Source: Paenibacillus doosanensis (lineage in GTDB: Bacteria; Bacillota; Bacilli; Paenibacillales; NBRC-103111). Taken from it: a stretch of DNA of 64,000 bases. The position numbers were made by a program, and so were the translations under genes. The stretch lies in the NCBI RefSeq assembly GCF_025060755.1, contig NZ_JANYUY010000043.1, positions 1 through 64,000 on the forward strand, given 5' to 3'. Shown here in pieces: positions 32,965 through 41,833 of the stretch. The first letter of the stretch is position 1. Each line of letters begins with the position of its first letter. The notes beneath the pieces were generated by a model. The model was given only the letters and a program-made list of their open reading frames with translations. It was not told where the DNA came from and made no database searches.

Positions 32965-33336
32965 GTGAAGCCTGAAGAGATGGAGGAAGTTGCCGCTCAG
33001 CGTTATAACGCTACCGTCATTACATGCGGAGCCGAAGTTGTCGGGTACGGCAATCTGTATAATGTAACGGAAGGAAAGCATTGTTATCTGGGCAACGTCA
33101 TCATTGCGCCGACCTATAGGGGGAAAGGGGCGGCAGCTTATTTCATTAACGTCATGAAGCAACTGGCCAAGCAAGAGCGTCAAGTGAAGCAGCTTCGTCT
33201 CATGTGCCATAACATCAATACGCGAGCGCTGCTTTTTTACCGCAGTATGGGCTTCAAGCCTTTCGATTTCAATGAGCTTCGGGATCGGGCGGGAAACAAG
33301 CTTGTTTTGTTGGAGCTGGCTATCGCGCTAGATTGA
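32965..33336 (+). CDS. Short GNAT acetyltransferase
   Basis: 123 residues from GTG 32965 after GAAGGGAGGGCCGG. Motif A (NVIIAPTYRGKGAAAYFIN, with YRGKGA) and motif B (NINTRALLFYRSMGFKPF) are present. It starts abruptly at MKPEEMEEVAAQRYNATVIT, so the usual first strand and helix are short; it may be a trimmed copy or a naturally small member. The catalytic core is intact. The oxidoreductase gene begins 20 nt after the stop. Confidence 0.8.
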   Translation: MKPEEMEEVAAQRYNATVITCGAEVVGYGNLYNVTEGKHCYLGNVIIAPTYRGKGAAAYFINVMKQLAKQERQVKQLRLMCHNINTRALLFYRSMGFKPFDFNELRDRAGNKLVLLELAIALD

Positions 33337-33356
33337 TTTTTAGGAGGAGGATTGCA

Positions 33357-34469
33357 GTGAAACCTATTCGATTAGGTATGATTGGCAGCGGTCATGTCAG
33401 CAGCAGGTATTTTGAGCAGGCCGCCCTGATAGAAGGAGTAAGCTTTGTCGCTACGTACTCCAGACACTTAACCAATGCGGAGAACAAGGCTGCCGCCTAC
33501 GGCATCCCAAGATGGTATGACGATTACCGGGTGATGATGGACAAAGAAGAACTTGATGCCGTCATCGTTACCACGCCTCATTCGCTGCATGCGGAGCCGG
33601 TTCTGGCGGCGCTGGAGCGCGGGCTGCACGTTCTGAACGAGAAGCCAATGGCTACAACGTTTGAGGATTGTCAGCGGATGGTATCGCTAGCGGAGGCACA
33701 CAACGCCATCTTCATGAGCTTGCCGTTCGATTTGAACCCCGCGCTCCTCGCTGCCTCCGAATATGTGAATGAGCGATATATCGGCAAGATTACCGGCGCC
33801 GAGGCGCAGCTCTCGCTTCCCGGGCCATGGCGCGACAATTGGTATTATAATAAATCTATAGCCCATGGCGGTGCGGTGCTGGACTGCCTGGTTTATCCGG
33901 TCAGCAGACTGGTTGCTTTGCTGGGGCCTGCCGTCAGCGTGATGGCGGAAGTCAACACATTGATACCTAATCGGATCGTTGGCGACGGCAAGCGAGTCCA
34001 GAGCGATGTTGACGACAACGTGACGCTGATCGTCCAATTTGCCGGAGGGCAGCATGCCGTGATCCGCGTGCTATGGGGGATGTCGTTCAAGCAAAATAAC
34101 ACGATCATTTACGGCCGAAACGGCACACTGGCTTTGAATGACAGCGGGTATCCGTTCGTTATCCAAACGCTGGGGCAGCCTGTCCCGGAGGCGGAGCGGG
34201 TGGTCTGGCGCGGGTTAGAGCACTGTTATGTGCCCCATGAGAAAATAAACCGATACCCGCATGAAAGCGTGATCGCCCATTTTGTCCGCTGCCTTCGGAA
34301 CGGCGAACAGCCTGTGCAATCAGGCCGTCAGCAGCTTCATGTACATGAGATTATGTTTGCCGCGTACCGGTCCGCGGAATCGGGGCAGCGTTATTCCTTA
34401 ACGACAACGTTTACCCCTTGGTCCAAGTTGGATACGGGGATATTCGATACCCGAAGCGACTATATATGA
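33357..34469 (+). CDS. Gfo/Idh/MocA-family oxidoreductase
   Basis: 370 residues from GTG 33357 with an excellent AGGAGGA ribosome site. The N-terminal Rossmann fold shows LGMIGSGHVSSRYFEQ, and the family EKP motif appears as NEKPMATTFEDC. The C-terminal half is the mixed-sheet substrate domain with GGAVLDCLVYPVSRLVALLG. Such enzymes oxidise or reduce sugars and inositols with NAD(P). It follows the short GNAT gene closely. No sugar pathway genes are adjacent. Confidence 0.9.
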   Translation: MKPIRLGMIGSGHVSSRYFEQAALIEGVSFVATYSRHLTNAENKAAAYGIPRWYDDYRVMMDKEELDAVIVTTPHSLHAEPVLAALERGLHVLNEKPMATTFEDCQRMVSLAEAHNAIFMSLPFDLNPALLAASEYVNERYIGKITGAEAQLSLPGPWRDNWYYNKSIAHGGAVLDCLVYPVSRLVALLGPAVSVMAEVNTLIPNRIVGDGKRVQSDVDDNVTLIVQFAGGQHAVIRVLWGMSFKQNNTIIYGRNGTLALNDSGYPFVIQTLGQPVPEAERVVWRGLEHCYVPHEKINRYPHESVIAHFVRCLRNGEQPVQSGRQQLHVHEIMFAAYRSAESGQRYSLTTTFTPWSKLDTGIFDTRSDYI

Positions 34470-34512
34470 TGATTTTGATTAGGTACGATACGTCAAAAAG
34501 GAGCTGAGCGCT

Positions 34513-35106
34513 ATAGAAACCTTTGTATATTTCGTGAGACATGCGGAGTCGATATATACTCCGGGGACGGAGAGAGCTAGAGGACTCACCGGGAAGGGGG
34601 AACGGGATGCCGCTCTTGTCCGGCAGCTACTCAAGGATGTGCCCGTCGATCTCGTCCTCTCCAGTCCTTACTACAGAGCCGTGCGGACCGTACAAGATGT
34701 GGCGGAAGCCGCCGGACTGGAAATTATTAGCGTAGAGGACTTGCGGGAACGGCAGCTGTCGGGCGAAGAGTTTATCGCTAGCCAAGAGCAGTTCCGCAGC
34801 GCGAAGAGACGCGTATACGAGGACAAAAGCTTCGCTTTTCCGGGTGGCGAATCAAGCGAGGCGGCGCAGCGGCGGGCTATCCGGGCTCTGCTGCCGTGGA
34901 TCGGTCATGCCGATTACCGCCATATTGTCGTCGGCACGCACGGGGATATTATGACGCTGATGCTGAATGATTGGGATGCGTCGTACGATTGCGATTTCTG
35001 GGCATCGACGACGATGCCGGATATGTATAAGCTGCATTTCGAGGGGCAACAATTAAACTCGGTGACAAGACTGTGGGCGGAAGAGACCGTTTCGCTGCCG
35101 GAGTAA
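34513..35106 (+). CDS. Histidine phosphatase (phosphoglycerate-mutase-like) with apparent ATA start
   Basis: The RHG-type motif is FVRHAESIYTPGTERARGLT, in which RHAE carries the phospho-accepting His. The C-terminal His is in VVGTHGDIMTLML. The first in-frame usual start is GTG 34534, right at the V of VRHAE, which would remove the first beta strand (ETFVYF) that the fold needs. A good AAGGAG lies at 34498-34503, 9 nt before ATA 34513, giving the full N-terminus. The start is therefore probably ATA, or an unusual codon nearby. 197 residues; substrate unknown. Confidence 0.8.
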   Translation: METFVYFVRHAESIYTPGTERARGLTGKGERDAALVRQLLKDVPVDLVLSSPYYRAVRTVQDVAEAAGLEIISVEDLRERQLSGEEFIASQEQFRSAKRRVYEDKSFAFPGGESSEAAQRRAIRALLPWIGHADYRHIVVGTHGDIMTLMLNDWDASYDCDFWASTTMPDMYKLHFEGQQLNSVTRLWAEETVSLPE

Positions 35107-35150
35107 ACAAGCAACCCGTTTCGTACAACCGACTGCCAAGGAGATAACGT

Positions 35151-35306
35151 ATGCTCATTATCGTAATTGTCTTGTTGCTCGTCATATTTATAACGTTAAT
35201 TAGCATGGAAAACAAGCTGAGATTGAAGCTGAAAAACGATGAACGAATCATTGAGCGATTGGATGTATTGATCAACCGGACGCTGGAGAAGAAGAAAGAA
35301 TCGTGA
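35151..35306 (+). CDS. Small single-span membrane protein
   Basis: 51 residues after AAGGAGATAACGT. Residues 1-18 are hydrophobic (MLIIVIVLLLVIFITLIS), followed by a charged, coiled-coil-like helix (ENKLRLKLKNDERIIERL). The layout resembles the 60-residue membrane/coil protein at 1513. No family is recognised; it lies 44 nt after the histidine phosphatase gene. Confidence 0.6.
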   Translation: MLIIVIVLLLVIFITLISMENKLRLKLKNDERIIERLDVLINRTLEKKKES

Positions 35307-35354
35307 ACCGGACCGGTTAGGCGAGGTCATTCATCCGGGTCCGGGGATTTCGAT

Positions 35355-36596
35355 ATGTCCGCGCCGTTTCTTATGGAATTATGGGATGTTTACGGCGTTG
35401 TTCAAGTTATTCGGAAAGGCGAAGTGCTTTTTGAAAACGCATACGGCTATGCGAGCATCGAATTTGGAATACAAAACGATATCCATTCGCGCTTCTCCAT
35501 CGCCTCCATATCCAAACAGTTCACGGCTTTCGCCATTATGCTCCTGCACGATAGGAACATGCTGGACATCGATGCATCTGCGCAGTTATACCTGCCTGCC
35601 GATATGAAGCTGGATGAGTCGATCACTGTCCATTATTTACTGTCGCATACTTCCGGACTAACTAATTTTTATCGGTTTGAAGATGATTTTTTCGCCGGTT
35701 ACAACCGATTGGATTATTCGCGGAGCGAGTTCTTCCGGCGCTATATCGATAGAAAGCCGGCCAATCCGCCCGGAACGGCATACGATTACAATAACGCGAA
35801 CTATAACGTGCTTGCATGGATCATTGAGCATGTTTCAGGGGAAAGGTACGAAGATTATATTCGCAACCATATATTCCTGCCGCTCGGCATGGTAAATAGC
35901 GACGTCGATGACGGCTGCAAGCCTATTCGAAACCGGTCGTCCAATTATTCCCGAGATTTTGGTACGACCGTCAAAAGTCCGTATCATAACGAAAAATTTA
36001 GCGTCGGCGCCGGGGCCGTCGTTTCCAACTGCGCCGATTTGTACAAATGGTACCGCTGTTTGCGGGATCGCCTCATGCTGTCGCCCATGACGTATACCCG
36101 ATTTTTCCAAGAGAACCAAAACCGTTACTGCTATGGTCTGGAGCATCATCATATTTACGGCACGGACAGGTATTCCCATGGGGGAGATCATTTAGGGATA
36201 AGCGCCTACATGCAAAATTATTTTGACGAAGATATTTGTATTATTATTCTTTCAAATAATGAATCGATCAATCAATACCGGCTAGGCAATGCCATTTCGG
36301 ATATTTTGCATGATGTTGACGTAAAGGCTCCGGCCCGATACGAAGAGCTTCCCATGGACGAAAGCGAACTCAGAGAGTACTGCGGAACTTATTTGAGAGA
36401 TAAAATTCAAATCGAGCTGATTAACGGAAAGTTATATTTCACGAGATTTTCCGGCAATCTTCATATTGAAATTTACCCGATCGGCGAAGGGCGATTTGCC
36501 CGCAGATTTTCCGATCAAATTGAGCCTTACATAATAGCCAGGAGCGAAGACGGCAAAATGACGTTTTTTGGGTTTGTTAAGGAAGAGGCATGCTAG
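35355..36596 (+). CDS. Serine hydrolase, class C beta-lactamase/DD-peptidase fold
   Basis: 413 residues. The SxxK motif is S51-I-S-K54 in FSIASISKQFTAF, YxN is at about Y145 (YDYNNANYN), and the third motif is HGGDHLG. The extra C-terminal domain (from about residue 320) looks like the lipocalin-like tail found in many Paenibacillus members. No signal peptide is seen. This is a second member of the fold beside 14037 but with more classical motifs. It may be an esterase or a peptidase. Confidence 0.85.
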   Translation: MSAPFLMELWDVYGVVQVIRKGEVLFENAYGYASIEFGIQNDIHSRFSIASISKQFTAFAIMLLHDRNMLDIDASAQLYLPADMKLDESITVHYLLSHTSGLTNFYRFEDDFFAGYNRLDYSRSEFFRRYIDRKPANPPGTAYDYNNANYNVLAWIIEHVSGERYEDYIRNHIFLPLGMVNSDVDDGCKPIRNRSSNYSRDFGTTVKSPYHNEKFSVGAGAVVSNCADLYKWYRCLRDRLMLSPMTYTRFFQENQNRYCYGLEHHHIYGTDRYSHGGDHLGISAYMQNYFDEDICIIILSNNESINQYRLGNAISDILHDVDVKAPARYEELPMDESELREYCGTYLRDKIQIELINGKLYFTRFSGNLHIEIYPIGEGRFARRFSDQIEPYIIARSEDGKMTFFGFVKEEAC

Positions 36597-36640
36597 CAAA
36601 GGAACTGCGTAATCGGAACTGAAGAAAATGGGAGGGGACC

Positions 36641-36877
36641 GTGAACAGGATCGTTTATGCCCTTGGTTGGCTGTGGATATATGGTTTTGTCATTGCAGCG
36701 AGGGTTGCGGATTCATTCGGCGGATTCCGGTATGAGCAGCTTTCTTTCGTGCTTATCGTGATACAGCTGCTGTTATGGGTTAGCGGCCGGGTTGCGACGA
36801 CGAAGGTAAGCCCTCGTGACCTCTGCCTAATGTCGTGTGTACGCCGCATTACGCATTTTATACGGATCATACCCTAG
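36641..36877 (+). CDS. Small membrane protein, C-terminus probably altered
   Basis: 78 residues from GTG 36641 after GGGAGGGGACC. Two spans are seen (IVYALGWLWIYGFVIAARVA and FVLIVIQLLLWVSG). After about residue 53 (VATTKVSPRD) the sequence overlaps the remnant of a different gene in another frame (36835-36957), so the last part is probably not original. Function unknown. Confidence 0.4.
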   Translation: MNRIVYALGWLWIYGFVIAARVADSFGGFRYEQLSFVLIVIQLLLWVSGRVATTKVSPRDLCLMSCVRRITHFIRIIP

Positions 36878-36957
36878 CCATGATGAACGAAGCTCTGATC
36901 ATTAATGTCATTAACTATTTCCGGGATCGGGAACAAGATGGAGAAGCCGAAGCTTGA
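36835..36957 (+). pseudogene. C-terminal gene fragment
   Basis: A frame reading CTPHYAFYTDHTLAMMNEAL followed by IINVINYFRDREQDGEAEA and a stop. It has the look of the C-terminal helix of an enzyme, but no start or ribosome site is present and its 5' side runs into the small membrane protein gene. The family is not identified. Confidence 0.3.
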
Positions 36958-37007
36958 TTGAGGATGGATAAAGGACGCTGCTTTCCGACAAGAATGGCTC
37001 TGGAAGC

Positions 37008-37185
37008 GTGGTGAAAAAGTGGCCGAAGAGCCGATAGATAGTTGGAACAGCGTCAGCGGTCGCCCTTGTAGACGGATGTTCCCCGCTTAAGCGGTTCGAA
37101 ATAAAAAAATCCGGCTACAAGAGCGAGTGGAAACCACTATCGACCGCAGGACACGACGAAATCACTACACTTCTAGCGTTCTGTC
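37008..37185 (+). repeat. Dispersed repeat, family B, copy 4 (fullest)
   Basis: Order of blocks: ggtgaaaaagtggccgaaga, gttggaacagcgtcagcggt, cgcccttgtagacggatg, ttccccgcttaagcggttc, a poly-A tract, tccggctacaagagcgagtg, and actatcgaccgcaggacacg. The first part matches 5256-5320, and the last part matches the reverse complement of 6912-7010. It lies ahead of the DUF6886-like gene, filling the 300-nt gap. Confidence 0.75.
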
Positions 37186-37257
37186 TGATTTCATGATAAA
37201 ATGTTACCTCTAATTCAAAATATTGGATACCATTATAAGAGTATAAGAGGTGAACAA

Positions 37258-37770
37258 ATGCTGTACCATTTCAGCGAAGAGCCGAATATTACCCGGTTCA
37301 TCCCTCGCGAGAAACAGAATCGCGGTGATTTTCCGGCCGTTGTGTGGGCAATCGACGAGGAGAATGAGTTTACGTATTATTTTCCGCGGGATTGCCCGAG
37401 GATCGTCATTCGACCGTCGTCTTGCTTGAGCGAGGAAGATAGAAGATTGTTTTTCGGGCTTACGACGGCGGATTGCATCGTAGCGATAGAGAGCCGCTGG
37501 TACCGGGCGATGAAGGAGACGACGCTGTACCGCTACTCCTTCGACGAGGCGGGCTTTGAATTGTTCGATAAAACAGCCGGCTACTATATTTCCCGCGAGA
37601 CGACATTTCCCGTAGAAGTGGAGCGCATCGACGGATTGCTGGACCGGCTTGTCGGCAAAGGGGTGGAGTTGAGGTTGATGCCGAATCTGCATCCTCTGAG
37701 GACGGCCATTCTGCAATCTTCGCTGGATCGCTTCGGTATTCACCGCTTTCGGAACGCCGCTCCTCTATAA
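37258..37770 (+). CDS. DUF6886-type protein
   Basis: 170 residues from ATG 37258 after AGAGGTG. MLYHFSEEPNITRFIPR at the start and AVVWAIDEENEFTYYFPRDC are typical of a conserved Firmicute family (I recall it as DUF6886) with an ADP-ribosyltransferase-like look: an H-x-S opening and an F-x-P-R segment. The role is unknown. The next gene, a P-loop kinase-like protein, starts 54 nt after its stop. Confidence 0.75.
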   Translation: MLYHFSEEPNITRFIPREKQNRGDFPAVVWAIDEENEFTYYFPRDCPRIVIRPSSCLSEEDRRLFFGLTTADCIVAIESRWYRAMKETTLYRYSFDEAGFELFDKTAGYYISRETTFPVEVERIDGLLDRLVGKGVELRLMPNLHPLRTAILQSSLDRFGIHRFRNAAPL

Positions 37771-37823
37771 TGTTTTTTTGCGGCAGCAATCTCCGGTTTA
37801 CGCCAAAGAAAGGAGCGGGGGCT

Positions 37824-38369
37824 ATGAAAATTCGCATTATCGGCTGCTGCGGCAGCGGGAAGACGTATGCCGCCAAGCGGCTCTCGCTTATGTACGGATT
37901 GCCGTATCATGAGCTGGACAACGTCGTATGGGATCGAACCGTTCCTAACCGCAGACATACTACGGAAGAACGGGACGCCATTCTGCAGGCCCTCGTAGCG
38001 CAGGACGACTGGATTATCGAGGGCGTTCATTATAAATGGGCCGAGGAAACGTTCCGTCATGCCGATTACATTTTTATGATCAATCCTAACCGGCTGCTTC
38101 GTAATTACAGGGTAACGAGCCGATTCGTGAAGACGAGACTTGGCATGGAAAGCGGCAACTACAAGCAGACGTTCAAGGGACTGCTCCAAATGTACAAGTG
38201 GAACCGCAAATTTGACCGCGAGCATTGGAACGGGATTTTGTCGATGACCGAGCCGTTTGCGAACAAACGCTATAATGTCAGGAGCAACCGGGACATCATT
38301 GCGATGATCGGGCAGCGTATCGAACGTCCGCTTGCCCGGGATATCGACGGCACACGACACAATGGTTGA
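37824..38369 (+). CDS. P-loop kinase-like protein (FlaR/topology-modulation type)
   Basis: 181 residues from ATG 37824 after AAAGGAGCGGGGG. The Walker A motif is IIGCCGSGKTYAAKRL (about 4-19), and the following YGLPYHELDNVVWDR is characteristic of adenylate-kinase-like proteins annotated as FlaR or DNA-topology-modulation kinases. The target is unknown; the name reflects an old annotation, not proven DNA activity. A two-way terminator follows at 38487. Confidence 0.85.
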   Translation: MKIRIIGCCGSGKTYAAKRLSLMYGLPYHELDNVVWDRTVPNRRHTTEERDAILQALVAQDDWIIEGVHYKWAEETFRHADYIFMINPNRLLRNYRVTSRFVKTRLGMESGNYKQTFKGLLQMYKWNRKFDREHWNGILSMTEPFANKRYNVRSNRDIIAMIGQRIERPLARDIDGTRHNG

Positions 38370-38486
38370 AGAAATGTCTACTGCTCGTTCATCTTAGCGA
38401 TTTTTGCGCTTACCCGGGAAATGGAGCGTCATTGCGGGGAAATAATGAATGGGAAATGTGTGCGACAAAAAGCGCTTGTGCGCGGC

Positions 38487-38522
38487 AAAGAGCCCGGCGT
38501 CCTGACGGATACCGGGCTCTTT
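38487..38522. terminator. Two-way Rho-independent terminator
   Basis: AAAGAGCCCGG...CCGGGCTCTTT between the convergent kinase-like and alarmone-synthetase genes. Confidence 0.85.
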
Positions 38523-38568
38523 GGTGTGCCGCAGCTTGGGCTTGTAGGCCTCTCGATTCCCCGGGCAA

Positions 38569-39318
38569 TTAGCCGTTCTCGGGATCGTCGCCGATCAGCC
38601 TGAGAAGCGCCTCCGGGATCTGATAATGCTGGTTGTTGATGCTGATTCGTTTCATCGTCTCGGCCAGCTCCAGCGGCTGGGCTTCCTTCACTTCGGCGAT
38701 CTCATTGTGCAGCCGCTCCATCTTTCGGTCCAGCGCGGACGCCGAATCCGACGCTTCCTTCAATTCCTGCAGCAGTCTTGGCGGGACGGCTTTATCGTAT
38801 TTATAATAGATTTTATGCTCCAGGCTGGCCCAGAAATCCATGGCGATCGTCCGTATTTGAACTTCGACGCATACATTCTCCTGCCGGTCGGACATAAATA
38901 CGGGAATGGCGGCGAGCAGATGAAGACTGCGGTATCCGTTCGGTTTGGGATGCTGTATGTAGTCCTTTACTTCGAGAATCGTCAGGTCGCTTTGATTTTG
39001 CAGCATTTCGCTGATCCGATAAATATCTGAAATGAACGAGCACGTAATGCGTATCCCGGCAATATCTTTAATATGTTCGCGGATGCTGGGCAGCGAAATT
39101 TCGTGGCCTTTTTTATGCAGCTTGTTCAGTATGCTCTCAGGCGATTTCAGCCGGGATTTGGTATGCTCGATCGGATTGTAATCGTGAAGGAATTGGAATT
39201 CCTCCTTCAGAATTTCAATCTTGGTTTCGAAGGCGTCCAAGGCGAATTTATATGCCATCATGAAGCGGGTAATTTCATTTTTGAATTTACGGAATTGTTC
39301 GATTTGCAATGTGTTCAT
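38569..39318 (-). CDS. relP: Small alarmone synthetase (RelP/SasA type)
   Basis: 249 residues; start MNTLQIEQFRKFKNEI after AAGGAG (the ATG at 39342 is weaker). It is a stand-alone (p)ppGpp synthetase without hydrolase, TGS or ACT domains. Motifs: NPIEHTKSRLKSPESILNKL (substrate-binding), IKDIAGIRITCSFISDIYRI, KPNGYRSLHL, and EVQIRTIAMDFWASLEHKIY. These match B. subtilis YwaC (SasA/RelP) more than YjbM (RelQ), whose N-terminal motif differs. It makes (p)ppGpp during cell-wall stress in relatives. The last 40 residues are a longer acidic tail than in YwaC. Confidence 0.9.
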   Translation of the reverse strand: MNTLQIEQFRKFKNEITRFMMAYKFALDAFETKIEILKEEFQFLHDYNPIEHTKSRLKSPESILNKLHKKGHEISLPSIREHIKDIAGIRITCSFISDIYRISEMLQNQSDLTILEVKDYIQHPKPNGYRSLHLLAAIPVFMSDRQENVCVEVQIRTIAMDFWASLEHKIYYKYDKAVPPRLLQELKEASDSASALDRKMERLHNEIAEVKEAQPLELAETMKRISINNQHYQIPEALLRLIGDDPENG

Positions 39319-39425
39319 GAGTGTTTCTCCTTCCTGGCCCAAGAGTGCCTGGCTTAACTAAAGCCGACTATATGAAAAGCATAATATAAGTAGCGTACAC
39401 AAAGCAAATATAGCGAAAGAGAAGC

Positions 39426-40307
39426 TCAACGGGCGGTGAAATGTTCGGCCGCTTTCTGCATGAACGCTTTGGCCGCGTGGCCCAAAAACCGGTCCGTACG
39501 GTAGATGATCCCGATGTTGCGTGTCGGAGGGTCATCGGCAATGCGGATCGTTCGCAGCGCGGGATCGTTCAGCGAGCGGATCAGCGGCAGCGGCTGAACG
39601 GTAGCGCCGATGTTGGCTTTGACCAAATGGATGACCGAAGTGATGGAGGTCGTCTCCATAATGGTGTTCATCGTAAAGCCGTATTTACGGCAGCAATCGT
39701 CCACAAGCTCGCGGCCGATCAAGCCGGAAGGAAACATGACGGTATCCAGACCGCGCAGTTCTTCAATTCCGATGGAATCTCGTCCGGCCCAGGCATGCCG
39801 TTCCGAGACGACCAGCACATATTCCTCGCGGCATAGCGGAATCCGGACGAGACGGTCGTCCGGGAAGGGCATGATGCCGATGCCGATATCGACTTCGTTC
39901 TCCAGCACTTGGGCCGCGATCTCGACAGAGGATACGATCTTAAGCCAGATCTTGGGGAACTCCTTATGATAGTCTATAAGAAGATTGGATATGCGGTAAT
40001 CCAGATCGGACGGAAGCGCCCCTACAACAAACGATCCTTTCTTATAATTATGCAGCTCGGCAATGGAGTCTTTAACATTTTGCAGATTGCGGACGATTTG
40101 CAGGCTTTGCTCCAGCAGGATGGAGCCGGCTTCGGTGATCGCGATTTTTTTGCCGATCCGGTCGAACAGCGGGATATCCAGCTCGTCCTCCAGCGCCCGG
40201 ATCTGCTGGCTTAGGGTGGGTTGCGAGATGCCCAGCTTCTCGGCGGCGCGGGTAAAATGAAGCTCTTCGCTGACCGCAATGAAATATTCCAGTTGACGCA
40301 GCTCCAA
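39426..40307 (-). CDS. LysR-family transcriptional regulator
   Basis: 293 residues from TTG 40307 after AAGGAGGTTCCTGAT. The HTH is clear: MELRQLEYFIAVSEELHFTR, AAEKLGISQPTLSQQIRALE. The effector domain follows from about residue 90. It is divergent from the CynX-type MFS gene at 40452, with 144 nt between; a perfect palindrome, ATTGATCAAT, overlaps the MFS promoter. It is thus the likely regulator of that transporter. The effector is unknown. Confidence 0.9.
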   Translation of the reverse strand: MELRQLEYFIAVSEELHFTRAAEKLGISQPTLSQQIRALEDELDIPLFDRIGKKIAITEAGSILLEQSLQIVRNLQNVKDSIAELHNYKKGSFVVGALPSDLDYRISNLLIDYHKEFPKIWLKIVSSVEIAAQVLENEVDIGIGIMPFPDDRLVRIPLCREEYVLVVSERHAWAGRDSIGIEELRGLDTVMFPSGLIGRELVDDCCRKYGFTMNTIMETTSITSVIHLVKANIGATVQPLPLIRSLNDPALRTIRIADDPPTRNIGIIYRTDRFLGHAAKAFMQKAAEHFTAR

Positions 40308-40363
40308 ATCAGGAACCTCCTTAGATCATAGGATATACCAATGATAATAATAGAAATAATTGT

Positions 40364-40401
40364 ATTGATCAATTGTTTGATTCCCTTTACACTACTATAA
40401 T
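40364..40401 (+). promoter_or_regulatory. MFS promoter with overlapping LysR-type site
   Basis: Palindrome ATTGATCAAT at 40364-40373, overlapping the -35 TTGTTT (40373-40378); 17-bp spacer; -10 TATAAT (40396-40401). A LysR-type T-N11-A site is likely within ATAATTGTATTGATCAATTG. Confidence 0.55.
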
Positions 40402-40451
40402 CGACCGATGCCGAAGCTTCATTTAATACAAGTTAGGGGGAATTTTGCTAT

Positions 40452-41675
40452 ATGCAGTTTAAGTTCGGTTACTTATTATTAGCGCTATTTTTGGCGGCGC
40501 TGAACTTGCGCCCCGCCATTTCTTCTATTTCTCCTTTGCTGGAGACCGTGCGCGGGGAACTCGACATGAGCGGCTCCGTTGCAAGCCTGCTGACTTCCAT
40601 TCCGGTTCTTTGTATGGGACTATTTTCGCCCATGGCGGTCAAGATCAGTCACAGGTGGGGGATGGAGAGGACGATTACGCTCGCTCTGCTGGTCATCGGA
40701 TTAGGGACGATCATCCGCTATTTTGCGGCTTCGTCATTGTTGATGGTCGTCACGTCGTTTCTTGCCGGAATCGGCATCGCGGTGGCGGGTCCGTTATTAT
40801 CGGGATTTATCAAGCGGCATTTCGCGGAGCGAGCCTCCTCGATGGTAGGCATCTATTCGTCGGCAATGGTCGTCGGCGCCGCGCTGAGCGCGGGATTATC
40901 GGTGCCGCTGCAGCATTGGTACGGCAGCTCGTGGCAGAGCTCGCTCGCCAGTTGGGCCGTGTTTGCTCTGCTTGCGCTGCCGGTATGGATACATCTGGCG
41001 AAGCGCGCGGCGCGTCCGGCAGGCGGTACCGCTTCGCAAGGCTCCGCGGCGGCGAAGCTTCCGTGGGGAAACAAGAGAGCATGGCTGCTTACACTATTCT
41101 TCGGGTCGATGGCGATGATGTTCTATTCGTTGACGGCGTGGCTCGCTCCCGCAGTGGAAAGCATGGGGTACAGCAAGACGGTCGCGGGCGGCATACTGAC
41201 CTTGTTCACGTTCATTCAGGTTCCGGTGAGCTTTGTGCTGCCTATACTGATTGCGCGTTTTCCGAAAAGACGCTATTGGCTGATGGGCTGCGCGCTGCTC
41301 GAGCTGGTCGGCATGTTTCTGTTCATGCTTCATGCCAGCCCGTGGCTTGTGGCGGTATTGCTCGGCATCGGGGCCGGCGGTCTGTTCCCGATGGCGCTGA
41401 TGCTGCCGATTGAAGAGACCGGCAATGCCGAGGCGGCAAGCGCATGGTCGGCGATGAATCAATCGGGAGGCTATATTATCGGCGCGTTCGGACCGATCTT
41501 CGTCGGATGGGCGCATGACAAGGCCGGAAGCTTCATCCCGGCCTTCGGCGGTCTGTCGATCGTCATCGTTCTGATGCTCGTTATGCAGTGGCGCATCGGC
41601 AATGCCGTACGGCAGCCTAAGCAGGCAGCCGTGCCGCGGCAAGCGGCCGTCGTCGTGCAAGGCGAACGCTCTTAA
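40452..41675 (+). CDS. MFS transporter, CynX/NimT type
   Basis: 407 residues with 12 spans. FLAALNLRPAISSISPLLET is the signature first helix of the CynX/NimT (YycB) branch, which in characterised members exports cyanate or 2-nitroimidazole. Middle loop: SHRWGMERTITLALL. The divergent LysR gene probably controls it. GGGGGAATTTTGCT precedes the ATG. A short piece of repeat B follows the stop. Confidence 0.9.
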   Translation: MQFKFGYLLLALFLAALNLRPAISSISPLLETVRGELDMSGSVASLLTSIPVLCMGLFSPMAVKISHRWGMERTITLALLVIGLGTIIRYFAASSLLMVVTSFLAGIGIAVAGPLLSGFIKRHFAERASSMVGIYSSAMVVGAALSAGLSVPLQHWYGSSWQSSLASWAVFALLALPVWIHLAKRAARPAGGTASQGSAAAKLPWGNKRAWLLTLFFGSMAMMFYSLTAWLAPAVESMGYSKTVAGGILTLFTFIQVPVSFVLPILIARFPKRRYWLMGCALLELVGMFLFMLHASPWLVAVLLGIGAGGLFPMALMLPIEETGNAEAASAWSAMNQSGGYIIGAFGPIFVGWAHDKAGSFIPAFGGLSIVIVLMLVMQWRIGNAVRQPKQAAVPRQAAVVVQGERS

Positions 41676-41681
41676 TTAAAA

Positions 41682-41712
41682 GGCGGTGAAAAAGTGGCCG
41701 GAGAGACTGCTG
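41682..41712 (+). repeat. Dispersed repeat, family B, copy 5 (5' fragment)
   Basis: ggcggtgaaaaagtggccgg followed by agagactgctg; only the first block of the family is kept. Confidence 0.55.
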
Positions 41713-41833
41713 CCTTCAGAAGAAGCATATTTTCGTAAATAGAGGCAATATTCTAAAAAAAGGTCAATTTCACAAGCGGTTCTTATGGGATATCATGGGG
41801 CTAAATCCAATGAAAGGAGAGGGATGAAGCCGC

